From: Trichopria drosophilae | Lineage: Eukaryota; Arthropoda; Insecta; Hymenoptera; Diapriidae | Assembly (NCBI GenBank): GCA_030407085.1 | Contig: CM059586.1 | Coordinates: 89,463,501 to 89,527,500, forward strand | Length of the DNA: 64,000 bases | Reading direction: 5' to 3' | Shown: piece after piece, positions 1-12,344 of the stretch | Numbering within the stretch: position 1 is the first letter of the stretch | Layout: each line of letters opens with the position of its first letter | Notes under the pieces: generated by a model | Databases searched by the model: none | What the model was told of the DNA's origin: nothing | What the model saw: only the letters and a program-made list of their open reading frames with translations | Translations under genes and position numbers: made by a program

Positions 1-177
1 TGTTTGTGGAAGATCTTATTGTCAAATATCGACCCTCCTTAAGTTAAATTAAAATGCAGATTTATCATAATCGACAATTATAACTGTTCCTCAATAGGGA
101 TGTCATGGAACAGAGATGCACACGACTTCAAGTCCTTTCCGTTTTAGGAGCACATTAGCCTAGTCATATTTTTATTA

Positions 178-447
178 CAGTAAAGTCCCGGTATATTTGC
201 GTCTCACTATATTTACGTCCCAGTATATTTGCCCAGTTCCGTCTCGTTATATTTGTCTGTCGCCGCTCCCTTTTTCCCCCACCTTGCACGCTGGAACCTC
301 AGGAAAGGCCTGCTGTGACGTCACGAACGTAACGCGACTGAGGAGGAGAGTGGGAGAAGCGGCGCTCCCCTTCTTTTGACAAATATAAGGCAAGGGGGGG
401 GGTGGAAGGCGAGGAACCTTGCGGGCAAATATACCGGGACTCTACTG
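178..447. mobile_element. 270-bp MITE with CAGTA...TATATTTGC ends
   Basis: The left end at 178-200 and the reverse complement of 425-447 match at 22 of 23 positions (CAGTARAGTCCCGGTATATT, then TGC). Internally, (A/G)TATATTTR units recur several times near the left end, and a CCCCCACCTTGC / GGTGGAAGG pair extends the symmetry. It has no coding capacity. TA precedes the left end, but the right flank does not repeat it, so the superfamily is uncertain; the ends resemble Tc1/mariner or pogo relatives. Confidence 0.8.
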
Positions 448-3400
448 AATTATAATTTTTATTTTTATCAAATTTAACTGTTCTTAAGCGCGTTTTGTTT
501 ACGAAACTATAAACTTTCGTATAAACGAACAGTTTTTGACAACAAATAATAACAGATTCATCTATGCAGAAAACAACGAAAACTATAGGTTAAAAAATGT
601 TCGGCTATTGGTACATTTACCTTACTAAATATTTGTCGTCAAATTTCCCATCACTGCATATAACGGCAAAATAATGCAGTGACGCATTATGGCGTAATAT
701 TTGTACTCCTCAAACCTTTTAATATCAATTTAATATTACACAATGTTGCAATTTTGAAGCACCAGTACCTGTCATACCAGAATGATTGTATACAGGGCAC
801 GTAGTCAAGCCTATTCATGTATGATATTCAGTATGTTTTTGGCCTTTCAGTCGATTAGAGTGAATAGTGCGAGCGATATAGTATATAGTGAATAAACCGG
901 AGTTAAGTTTGAGAAGTGATTTAAAAAATATCATGTGAAATATAAGTAAATAAGCAGTAACTAAAAAAAAAAGGTAAGGAAATTATAAGTATTTTGTACT
1001 GATTATAAATTTAAATGTTTATGATTTGTAGTGCCTTCGTTATGTACGAACGCTTTAAAAATCCCTCAAAGTAGGAAAAAATATCCGATAGTGTATAACA
1101 CATAGAACGAAATGTATAAATGTCAAAGTTAAGGCGAGATTTTTATATACGAATGATCATTTATAATATAATACTAAAAAATATTGTATATACAGTTTCA
1201 AACTCCTATAGTTTATAGAATCACTTCAATATATATTGAAAGATCCAGTGGCATTTGAAAGATAAGATAAAATATTATAATGTACTTCTTCTATTAAAGA
1301 CACACGAATGATTTGGAAGAAAGTGTTTTTATTGCGTCTAGATTTCATATCAAAATTTCTGAACAGTTGTTGTTTACCAGATCTAATTAGTAGGTTAACA
1401 GTAGGATAATAAAATATATAGTTTCATATATTATATTCAAAATATTATATATATAAATTTCAGTTCCATGTTGTAATATAGTTACAAATTTAGAGTATAT
1501 GTAAACATTATGAATTCCTATTGGCATCAAAACAATATCAGACCGCGATATTCAAGTTTAGTGTTTTCGTCTGAAAAAGTCATTTCAAACCCATTTTACT
1601 AAATATCACAAGTCTTATGTAATTAAGAAAAGATTATGCTACAGTATTTTTTGTTACATGATGTAAGAGCACGTTTTAATAAGTAAATAACGCTTTTTCC
1701 GAGATGTATTGTAAACATGTATATTATGATTTCGTACAAAATATCAAACTCGTTGATGTCAAACCCGTGTCATATTCTATTGTTATTGCAACATATATTC
1801 TTTATGCCAATAAAATAAATAAGCGTTTCATCATATACTTCGAAATTAATATTATCTACATAAAATATTTACAAATTTCTTATTAAAATCATGAAGTATT
1901 ACATATTTTTAATAGGGATTACAATTTTTCCAAAAACGTAGATACTGTATGATTTGCAATAATTATTGATAGATTGTAAATCTTATGATACATATTTGGC
2001 GATATGCTGCAAATACACTTTTTTTATGTAGAAAAAAGTACAAAAAGGATATAATTGACGACTGGTACTAATTAAGAACTTCACACTTCAAAAGTTGCAT
2101 CGAAGAACAGCAGATTTAAACATTTGCAACATGCAACCAGACATTTCAACATTTTGCGGCGAAAAATCAAGTTTTTCAAAATTTTGTGGGGAAGAATCCT
2201 ACATTTAAAAAGTGTCCAAAGATAAGCCAATGCAAATATATAAATTTAAATTATTTAACGATAATATATCGAATAATAATATATCGAACTTCTTAAATTC
2301 CGCGCATGTATGTGGAATTCCTTCATTGAATTGGGATAAAACAAGCAATCTGACTCCCAATTCAAATTTCGCGCAGTTTTAACTATCAGGATGTGTATTT
2401 TAAATAAATTCAACCATGCTCTACGTATATTCAAGTAGCAATATAGTAACATTTATATACAAAATTGTGAAATATTTTGTAATTTGTTTTGAAACGTGTC
2501 AGAACTTGGCAACTACAGAAAAAACAATATTTTACTTTGAAAAATGTGTATTTTTCATGGAATATGCATACTCCGAGTTAAATACGAACTGATCCAGCAC
2601 CATTTGAAAGATCAGATCAAATATTATAATGTACTTTCTCTGTTAAAGATAATCTTTTTTACAACATACTACTAAAAAATTCGGAAATATTGTATATACA
2701 ATGCCAATCTCCAGTAGTTCTTTAGGAATAAAGGCAAATCTGAAATTAACTTTTCCTTTTTTATTATCCAATTTAGTCCTCAATAATATTTTTACTATTT
2801 TACCGTATAAAAAGATACCCGGTTCATTACTTTTCCTCCACACTTTACGGACTGTCCAAACTTTTCTGCTTATTTTATTTTGTTTTAAAGAAAACTGATT
2901 CTTATGAAACACCCTAAATTTCTAGTCTGCACTATCAATAAGATCACTCAAAATTAAGCTATGTGGGTGATTCTCTCACAAGAGAACCAAATGTTGAAAT
3001 AGGATGTCGTACAAAAAAAAACATTAATATTACTGATCTTATAACAAGTGTGTACACGGGAAAAAATTTGGATTAACAGTTTCTCCATAGGATCTAAATA
3101 GAACAGTAAAAGACATGGGTACAATCTTCATATACATTGTTATATAAAAATGTATTTGATAGGTATATAATGGAATTATTTAATTGTTTGTCCTATAAAT
3201 CCAATTTCATTAAATTGGAATAAACTATACTATAATTGTTTAAAAAATACTAAATTATCTTGAAATCCTTTACTTGAGGGGGTTTTGGGATAGTTGATTA
3301 TAAATGTTTTATTAATAGTACTCAAAATTTAAAATGTCTGATCCCTTCATGACAAATGACATGATTGAAAAATTACCAAAAGCGCTAAAACTTTGTTACT

Positions 3401-3712
3401 GATATCTGATCAAATGAAATTTATGAAATTCCACATGGTAAAGCGAAATGGTAAATTAAAATTAGTCTTTTTTGCCGTGTAAGTGAAGAAGAAAACAATT
3501 TACATTCGAAAGTTCTTCAACCCTATTCCAGTCACAGTGACGAATTTTTCATTTTGTAAAATTGAAATTCTATAATACATAAACCGAATCATATATAGAC
3601 GAGTGACTAAAGAAGCATATGGTTTAGTCAGTTTTCTCCTAGTATAAACTGCTAAAAAGTAGTTAACGTTCTTTTTTTATACGTGACTATTTTCACAGAT
3701 ATCATATATAAA
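448..3712. other. AT-rich intergenic sequence with one dispersed repeat pair
   Basis: No gene is recognised. Blocks at 1240-1310 and 2590-2655 are similar (GATCCAG, CATTTGAAAGAT, AATATTATAATGTACTT), and both lie near a second shared block (ACTAAAAAAT...ATATTGTATATACA at about 1170 and 2665), in different order. These are old, rearranged copies of one repeat. Short open frames here have no coding character. Confidence 0.6.
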
Positions 3713-3776
3713 ATATATAAGATAAGGGATCAAATATATAAGATATATATTGAGATATATAAGATAATGGATCAAA
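3713..3776 (+). repeat. Two-copy 22-bp direct repeat
   Basis: The 22-base word at 3713-3734 recurs at 3755-3776 with one change (AAGGGATC versus AATGGATC), a 42-base period inside ATAT-rich sequence. Confidence 0.6.
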
Positions 3777-3889
3777 AACCCATTTCGATCTAATTGAAGT
3801 TTAAAACGTTTTGTATTTACAACACGACCAAAAGAAACCGGCAAATATTTTATTGAAAATAAAACAGCCCAACCAAAAATTTGAGAATT

Positions 3890-5410
3890 TTATAGCCCTA
3901 TAGGTAAGAGTTGATTCTGGTAGGATTTTTGCTTCAGAATCCAAATATAACTTCGAAAATATCCCATTGGACCTAGTTTTTGACCAAACTGAAGGTAAAT
4001 AATACGATTTCAGGCATTATGAGAATTTATTTTTTTTAATAATATGTATCTTCCGGCCCTACCTGCTCTCTAAAGACCCTATTAGTATCTTTTCACAGAC
4101 CATAAAATAGTGTTGTCCAACCGATAAGAGTAATGTCTGATAGAATTTTTCCCGCAGAATCCATATATTTACGCGAAAATATTGATGTGGTCCCAGTTTT
4201 TGACGAACTGAAGGTTAAAATTGTAAAAAATCGTGTTTTTGAACATTTTTCACATCTATATTAAAGCAAAATAAAATTAAGAAATGCAAAATGGTAGATC
4301 CAATATGTCTTGTCGAACTTTTTGAAATTCGAATCAATTCGAACTCGTTATCGTCTTGACTACTTTTCGAGAAAGGGAAAACATTGGTATCTATCTTATA
4401 TAACATATTCTATCTAGACGAGAAAAAAGCTCGAGTGTTGTGCATGTTTTCGTGTTTATGGGTATGGCTCTGTGTTTGTGCTCTTGGTACGATCCAGGAT
4501 TGTGGATGTGAATACAGCAGAATCTGATCCCTTTTTAATATTAAGATAAATTTTAAAAAATGTTTTTTTTTATAAGACAAAATTCATTTTGGAATGAACT
4601 TTTAGGTAAATTAAAGCAAACTTCATGTTCTAAGCTTCTTCTTATTCCGAATTCTAAGTCAATTTTGATTGCGAGTTTGAAAAGGTTTAAATAAAACATT
4701 TAAAACATTTTAAAAATTCGTTCGGTATATTTGCCATTTTCTCTAATCTAATTTCAAATTGGAATCAGCGACCTAAAAACCCCAAAAGAACTTGAATTGA
4801 ATTCGTCGAATTTAAAACAATTCGTTCGCCATGTTGGATCTGTCATTTTGCATTTCTCCAAACTTGCTTCAGATTCAGAATCAGCAACCCCAATAACCCC
4901 ATACGATATTGTTGGCAGCATTATGAAGATATAAAAATGTGTGCCGCAAAGGTTCAATAGACTTGGGAAAAAACAGATTCGACATAACACAGTTTTTAGG
5001 ACCTTCATTCAATGTTACGCTATCTTGTTCCATAATATGAAAAAATATAATTCTCCCTTTTCATCCTAGCAAGACCTTTTTTGCGCCGTGTTCTAATAGT
5101 GTATGTGTGAAAAATGTCCTATAACGCGAATTTTGTCTGATTTGACCTTCAATTTGGGCAAAAGGTAGGCCCAATTCAATGTTTTGGCATACATACTTCT
5201 ATTCTGAGGGTTGAAAGAACATCAGCACTTTTTTGGTCTGTGAAAAGATGATAAAAAATGGCTAGAATCGAATTTGTTAACCTTTTGACATTCAATACCT
5301 CCGAAGCTAGAGCCAATTGTATATTTTGGCGAACATATTTAGATTCTTGAGCAAAAATCAGAATTGACTCTTACTTATTGGGCAACAACATTTTGTAGAG
5401 CTATATATTA
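3890..5410. repeat. Diverged inverted-repeat element
   Basis: The segment at 3890-4010 matches the reverse complement of about 5290-5400 (AAGAGTTGATTCTG, TTTTTGC, AATCCAAATAT blocks). The segment at 4090-4220 matches the reverse complement of about 5140-5250. The two left blocks also resemble each other, so it looks like a duplicated unit inside a large inverted repeat. The centre holds two roughly 105-base units at 4715-4905 with CCAT.TTGG and AATCAGC.ACC motifs. No transposase is evident. The element is old and degraded, so its borders are approximate. Confidence 0.6.
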
Positions 5411-5689
5411 AATGTAGGCGAAAATGCTCAAACGGTATAAATAATTACTACATATAGTATGCCAATATAATAGTCATATATAAAATAAGCATGCAATTTA
5501 TTAGACAAATTCAACAAAAATTTAAAAAATAAGAAAATTGTATATTTGAAATAAACCATCTATCAATGATTTCGTTTATGCCTTTTTAATGTACTTAATC
5601 CCAATAGAAAATAACCATGAAATAAATTTTATTGTCGGAGTCATTTTTATTTCGGTTTTGTAAAAGTTGACAGAGTTGTTTATTTACGC

Positions 5690-6330
5690 AAGAGGACAAC
5701 AATCAAGTTAGATCATAAAATCGCACAATGAGTGCGCCGCAACGCACTCATTCAAGGCTGTCCGATATGACCCCTCTCCGTCGCTCCACTTTTAACATAG
5801 GTCGTTGAGATATCCCTACAGACCATGCGATATCTCAGTGTGGTTAAAGTAATGCGGCGCCTGCGAAAGGCGCGTGTATGTTTCCACGCGGTAAGACAGG
5901 GTAGACCCACGTATGTCCATGTCTCGTCAGCGACGATCTATCGCGCATGCGCGCATCGCACGTAGGAATAGCGACATCCTCCAGTCCGATTCCATTTACA
6001 AGCTGCGGCAAGGAAAGGATCGATGATTTGGAACACGTAAGGGTGAGTGCTTTAAGCTCCCTAACTAGAAGCTCTCCAAGTATCCACCACATTTAAAGAG
6101 CGATCTATTAAATAGCCCCCGGCGATCATCGCGTTGCAACATCCGCAAATCGGGGATTCCCTTTATTTTCAGGACATTTTATGGGGAGCTCCGGGCGATG
6201 GATACATTATTGAAATGTTTGATGATTGTTGTTTATGTCGAAGGTATACGGTGGACACCCCGTATATTTGCGGTATGTCTACGCGAAGGGTCGGTCACGT
6301 GTTATTGCAATTTCGCAATACCGGAGAACA
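5690..6330. other. Isolated GC/CpG-rich patch in AT-rich desert
   Basis: The block contrasts sharply with its surroundings, with many CG dinucleotides and GCGCATGCGCGC-type words. A 10-bp perfect hairpin (AATGAGTGCG with its complement) is at about 5729-5752. Open frames on both strands (5844-6092 - and 6134-6373 +) show no known domain. It could be an exon of a non-coding RNA, a distal tribbles enhancer or an inserted fragment. I cannot tell which. Confidence 0.4.
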
Positions 6331-6430
6331 GAGAAAAATGTACAATAGCAAAAGTGTTCTTAAATTTAATTAACAGTTAATTAAAATTAACAATATATTA
6401 CGTATAATGATTTGGTAAGTTAATATACAA

Positions 6431-6727
6431 TTAATCCATTGACGCCAATGACTAAAAAAGTTGTTCTATTATTTGAGAGATTACTTTAGTAATGAAAGCT
6501 TCAGACAGTTTCCGTGAAACACCGCATCTTAAATTTTTCGAAGTCGCTCTTCAACTTTGCAAAGTCAACATTTTTTGTTTCACTTCATTTCAAAGTCCGC
6601 AAAATGGCGTAGGCAATGAATGTTGAAAATAAGATACGTTAGTTACATTGAAATTGTCCGAATCTTTCATTACTAAAGTAATCCATCAAATGAAGGAAAT
6701 ACTTATTTTTGGACATATATGGGTTAA
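6431..6727. mobile_element. 297-bp TTAA-flanked MITE (piggyBac type)
   Basis: Ends are TTAATCCATTGACG (6431) and the complement of TTAACCCATATATG (6727). Both are flanked by TTAA, and inner arms share GATTACTTTAGTAATGAAAG at about 6480 and its complement near 6665-6686. It is non-coding. It shares the TTAAYCCAT start with elements at 11.5, 28.5 and 61.7 kb. Confidence 0.75.
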
Positions 6728-7715
6728 TGTACATGGTTATGAAATTGAATGTACGTGTAACTTACAATATCAATATGTATGATATTTAATGAACCCTTAA
6801 TTTACGTATATTAAATGTCTCTGTTTACCAGCGCCGATGTAGGTAAACTTGACGCCACCGTCCGCGCAACTTTACTATTTTGCGTCTGAGGCTCCAACTA
6901 AGAAATGGGATTTTAGATATAAGACATGTAGTCACTAAAATTCCACTAACTTTTTTCTGGTTAGGAATTTTAAAGAGTTGTAACATTATTGCGTTTAATT
7001 TGCCCACATTATCAACTCCTCTTCTTTTCTTACATTACATTTTACGTGAACGTTTATTACATTTTCATTAAATTTAAAAAATATGTGTATGAAATATAAG
7101 AAACATGTTATTATATTTTATATACACGTTTTATTAAATTTCGTAAACGAGAATAACCAACTACTTCATATACGTGTACATTAAATTTCATTAAGACATT
7201 TTTAACTGTGTAGGTAGAGAATTCTAGGTAAAAGTAATGAAGATAGTAGAAGTTATTATTTTAAAATAATTCTTTTTTGTGAGATTTGTGCCATTGAAAA
7301 GGTAAAGTATAAATATCAATACTTGCATTATTTTATAATACTAAAAACAGTTCAGGGTGTTTTAACAAGATTAGTATTAATTGAACCAACGTCAGATCGA
7401 TAATTCGATTGTTCATTATCTATATATTACTAAGGTCTTTTTATATTACCTTACTATCTTGTATGAACGGAATGCGTACAGAAAAAAATTAATGCTAAAT
7501 CTCAACTGCATTCTGGTAGTGGCAATAACTAACTTAAAGTACCTACTTAACCATGAATGTATATAGTTCGTGGATTTAATTGCAGAAGTTGGTTTGATTA
7601 AAATTGTACAAAAATATTAATACTTAACCAAATATTTGGCAAATTTAAATACTAATCATTAACTTTCTTAAAACTAATTACGGCTACGGGATTTACCAAA
7701 CTAAAAAATTATTTT
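6728..7715. other. AT-rich intergenic sequence, nothing recognised
   Basis: No gene, RNA or bounded repeat was recognised. Short open frames are consistent with chance in AT-rich DNA. Confidence 0.5.
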
Positions 7716-7805
7716 ATGTACGTCTTTTCGGTGCGTAAAGTAAACTCGTGCGTAAAGTAAACTTTACGCACTCGATTATACTTTACGCACGGAAAAGCCG
7801 TACGT
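7716..7805. repeat. Nested palindrome built from GTGCGTAAAGT units
   Basis: Two direct copies of GTGCGTAAAGTAAAC-type sequence (about 7731 and 7748) are followed by two inverted copies (ACTTTACGCAC at about 7761 and 7780), framed by CTTTTCGG and GGAAAAG. The result is a palindrome of about 90 bases with a second palindrome inside it. A further AAAGTTCTTTACGCATACGC stretch lies at about 7836-7857. It could form a cruciform. It may be the core of a mobile element or a clustered protein-binding site. Confidence 0.75.
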
Positions 7806-7857
7806 AAACAATATTTCGGCACACGTGTGTATGTGTAAAGTTCTTTACGCATACGCA

Positions 7858-9744
7858 CTTGTATCGAAAACTACTATTTTCTATTACTTTTATGTCTTAA
7901 TCTTCCAAGAACTAATTATACAAAAATTTAACGCAAAGTTTGTCAATACTTTTTAGTACTAAAATGCATTGAAATAAAATTGGTATCGATATTTCCTGTG
8001 TCCGAAATTCTGTTCTTTCGAATGGTGCATTCAAAAAGTACGAAAAATGTATATATACTTTTAGTGTCCAAAACATAAAAAATGCAATGAAACTGGCTAA
8101 AAGATGTTCCTGAGTTATTTATAGAACTGTTGAATAAAAAACTTATTTTAATTTGAAGACATTAAAATGGCGGATTTCTAATCTCCGACCCCGCAAATAC
8201 TCACTAGTAATAACTGTCAAGACCATTTCGTAAATTTGTTAAAAAATACGACAACATAACGAATCTACCCTGAAAAAATGTTCCTACCCATAAACCACCA
8301 TGCAATAAGTTCCATTTAATTCTTGTAGTTTTAGTTCAACACCAAGTAATTAATTTTTATATCACTTATGATCCCATTTTCACTCCTCCATTTTAATAAA
8401 ACATAAAATAAACGTCACTGGTTTAAGCTTAAACTTTTTTGACGCGGCATTTATTCCCGGCAAAAGCAATTTAATGCAAAAATATAAAATTAACGAAACA
8501 TTAAAATATTTTAATTATGCGATTTTCAAGTAATTAATTAGGAGTAATTTATTTAATTTTAAATTTACTAGATTCACTGATGCACAATTTGAAAAAATGG
8601 CGTTTGAACGATATGAGAATTGTATTGAAAATTTCTTTTTCGTTTCTTTTTATTAATACTAAAAAATGGCGTCAAACTTCATGTCCATTTTTTATATGCA
8701 TTTAGTTCTTAAAGGACTACGGATGTTTGTTCATTTGTTCACAGTATACAGTATAAAGTATCTCGATTCAAGACGCTTTTGGTGTTTTATTCTCTTAAAT
8801 TGAGACACATTGAGTCATTTTGTTTTTAAAGTGTGGACATGTAAGACCAAGTTTAAATTCGACTTAAAATCGATGTACCGGGGTTTAGGATTTTACAGGT
8901 TCTGAAGTAGTTCGTTGTCAAAGTTGATTCTTTTAACATGTAAAGTATTAAGGAAAGTGGTTATCGTGCATCTCCACGATTTTAATAAAATTTGATTATC
9001 CCTAGGTAACATAAAAGCATAAAACCCTGACAAAATTTTTCTGAAAATAACCAGAAATCAGAGGTTTTCGATCAATAATTAGGGAAAATGATACTTGCGC
9101 ATATAACCCCACAAGTCAAATCATCGATTCATTCAAAGTTATAATGACATGATTCATAACTCACAATTTCGTAAAAACGAAATTAAGTGCTTTCGTCTCT
9201 ATATAAACTTTGTTATTTGCAATCAATAACTTTTTTATATACATGGAGAAACATTTTCTGGAAAATTTTACCATTCCAGTTGGTTTGGGACAGGTTTGCA
9301 GAATGCGGAACATTGCCATCATTTGTAGTAAAAATGTCGGGACTTTTTACTGCCTGAATAGTAAAAGTTCTAAGAACTTATATTCATCTTGCAAATTTAT
9401 CTGAAAATAACCATCCCGAAAAGTAAAATTTCGAAAATTTTTTTTCTTACTACTGCTTTGACTATCTCAGCAGTTGTATTAACAATTGATAATACCTCGT
9501 TAGCCTGCCAATTATTTTCCACCAATTTGACAGAAATTGTCAAAAGACTAGATGAAATATCGCACATCGATTGCGCCAAAATCGCGATATAGAAAATAAT
9601 CCTCCGAATACCCAACGACCTTTGAAATTAAATGTATATTTCCCTCAAGTTTCACGCATTATCTACGATCGGGAATTATTCTATAATTGCGAAGGTCTTG
9701 GGGTATTATTACACCCCAAAATTTATGTACATTTTTTGTAGATA
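7858..9744. other. AT-rich intergenic sequence with diverged repeat remnants
   Basis: No gene is recognised. AAAATGGCG words at 8165, 8595 and 8665 hint at remnants of old repeats. Open frames at 9210-9615 on both strands are short and unrecognised. Confidence 0.5.
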
Positions 9745-9945
9745 CAGTAATCCCCTGCCCCCAATATTTGCCTCGTCCGTCTTGTCTTGCATTTTCTAAC
9801 CCCCCCCCCCCCCCCCCAATATATGCCTAGTGAGTGGAAGACATTTTTCCCCAACTCCGCCGACATACAGTTACAGCTCATTGGTCGACCAGAAAAATCA
9901 GTTTACCCTTTCCTACATATATTGGGGGGGGGGGGGGGAGGGCTG
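9745..9945. mobile_element. 201-bp MITE with poly-C and poly-G arms
   Basis: The CAGTAATCCCC start and GGGGAGGGCTG end form imperfect inverted ends, each followed inward by CCAATATWTG or its complement. Runs of about 18 C at 9801-9818 and about 14 G at 9925-9938 are part of the arms. The order CAGTA, CCC, ATATTTGC, TCGTC resembles the 178-447 element, so they are probably related. It is non-coding. Confidence 0.6.
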
Positions 9946-11486
9946 CTATATATAGTATTTTAATTAGTACATCATAGACGAACCTCCTTAAAAAGTTGAT
10001 TCGACTTTTATTAATGCATGTTATTTTTGCTTGAACCATCTGCACGGTGAGCTTGGATGAATTTCAACCCCATTGTCATGACCACTTCATTTTTTATGCC
10101 ATTTTGTAATTTCTTATGATCATTTGATGAATTGAAATTCAAAATGAAAATGAAAATATTGAATAGAGTAGAGGGAAACTGAAATTATATCCTTTTTTTT
10201 TATTTTTAGGTCTTTGGACATTTTTTTCTTTAAAGACATAATTAACTAAATATTTATTGTTTTGAAAAAAACAATGTTGAAAATTGTCGATTTTTTAAAA
10301 TAACTCTTCAGTAAGTTATTTAACACAAATATTATGTAAAAGTAAATGAAAGAACATAAATTTTTCGGTACAACTAAAAAATATTTTTATTATTACAGAA
10401 ATATGGTAATTTGAAGTTCCGTGTTAATTCAACTTTAATTGAAGACAAAAGTCTGTCTTCTTGTGAAGTTTATTGATAATGGAATTATGAAGATATATTA
10501 GAATATGAAGATATATTTTTAATGGAATTTAGCAGAACTACATTTTTAGTTGATTTAACTTCTTTACGGTAATAACTGAACTTTTTTCTTGAAGCGTATT
10601 GAACTATCCAACATTTTCTTAAAAAATTACCAAACTATAACTACATTCAAGAATTTCTGAAAACGTTCGATCACTGGTTGAGAAAAGTTCAGCGCTTCTT
10701 TTAAGATGTTGAGTAATTGTTGGCAACATTTTCTAATATCTTGAAAACATGATATCTTCTGTCCATACAAATTAGTCTTTATGTACATATATTCAAAATG
10801 TCAAAAACAGTTCACATAAACATTTCTAGAAAATTGAGTTGCATTTTTTTTAAATTAGTTGAAGATATAAATTATAAACATTAAGATCAGTTTTTTTAGA
10901 TCAACATGTTACTCGAAAATTATAGGCTTCAAAATTTCCGAAATATTATGTCTTCATACATTTCTACAAACGTCCAAACAGAGGTGTTCTACTTGTGATG
11001 GAAGAATATTAATTTTCGATCAATAAGGTAGGGGTCTTCACTGCTACGTAGTTCTTGTATTAAATCCAGTAAGAGGCTTTGGATATATATGTTAAAATTC
11101 AAGATATATAAGAAAACCTATGATATTATATTTTCTGCAATAGAATACTATCTTACTAATTTGTAATATATTTATATTAAATTTTAAAAATGTTCGTAAA
11201 AAAATCGTTCATTTGAATACATTTCCAATTTCTTTTCTATTCTATGCTTAAATTAATGTTTCTTCTAAATATTTATTCAATTGAAGCAAAACAATTTACT
11301 TAACATTTACTAATAAGTAACTTACTTGCAACAAAATTTTAAAAATGTATAAATAAATAAAATAAATATTTTCTTACAGTTATAATAACATTTCCGGGTA
11401 AAATAATTTAGTTTAAATTCATTTTTAGAATTAATTTTGTTAATAAGTGATACAATTACTTTATACGAATGCAATAAAAATATTAC
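9946..11486. other. AT-rich intergenic sequence, nothing recognised
   Basis: No gene or clearly bounded element was found. A short local duplication of ATGAAGATATATT occurs at about 10485-10515. Confidence 0.5.
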
Positions 11487-12139
11487 TTAACCCATTAACC
11501 TCAAATGTGCAGATTTGCTCATGCTCACTTTCAACGCTGTATAGATCGTCGGTCAGAAATGATCATGCACACCATGTTTTCTGATACATTTTTTACGACC
11601 TTCCAGAATTTGGGAGGAAAATTTCGAAAAAAAGGTTTTTTAAGCCACAATTTTGCATTTTACGAAAAAAACGTGAAATGTTTTAGATTTTTTTTGTTTA
11701 AATTTGTGCACAACCTATTTCTCCTTGCAAATTTATAATATTTTAATATTTAAAATATTTCCATATCCCTAAAAACGTAAAAAATCATCTTTGCGCCCGA
11801 AATTCAGAAAAAATAATGCATTAATGTATGATAATTAAAAATGCAGGTTTTAATTAAATAATTAATAAGAAATTAAACCGGCTTACGCCCTGCAAAAATG
11901 TTTTGGGAAATTTTTTAATATTTATTAAATTAACTTTTTCGTCAAGACAATAAAAAAAATATGAAAAATTTATAGTGAGTCTGAAAACAAAAAAATTTTT
12001 TTTTTAATTTCCAACCCAGATTCTGAAAGTTCATGAAAAAATCTATCAGAAAATATGGTTTTCATGATCAATTTAATTCTTTTGTACAAAGCTGAAATTG
12101 GGTATGAGCAAATGTACACATTTGACGTTAATGGGTTAA
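11487..12139. mobile_element. 653-bp TTAA-flanked MITE with long inverted repeats
   Basis: TTAACCCATTAACCTCAAAT at 11487 and the complement of TTAACCCATTAACGTCAAAT at 12139 give exact TTAA borders. The arms then pair over at least 120 bases (TTTGCTCA, GATCATG, CATRTTTTCTGATA, CAGAATYTGGG blocks). The central part is AT-rich and non-coding. TTAA plus CCC ends suggest piggyBac-type mobilisation. Confidence 0.85.
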
Positions 12140-12344
12140 AAGGCATTACTTTTTAAATGATCAAACTTTTGTGTAATAATTTAACTATCAGTATGAAATT
12201 ACCAATATTTTAATGAAATAACTCCAATAATTGTTAAAATGCACTTTACGAGTAGAATCTTTTTTATAAATAAAGTCTCAAAAAATGTATCAAATATATG
12301 GATGTTTGCATTTCATAAGGTTTTAATTTTCGACCGATTTATAA

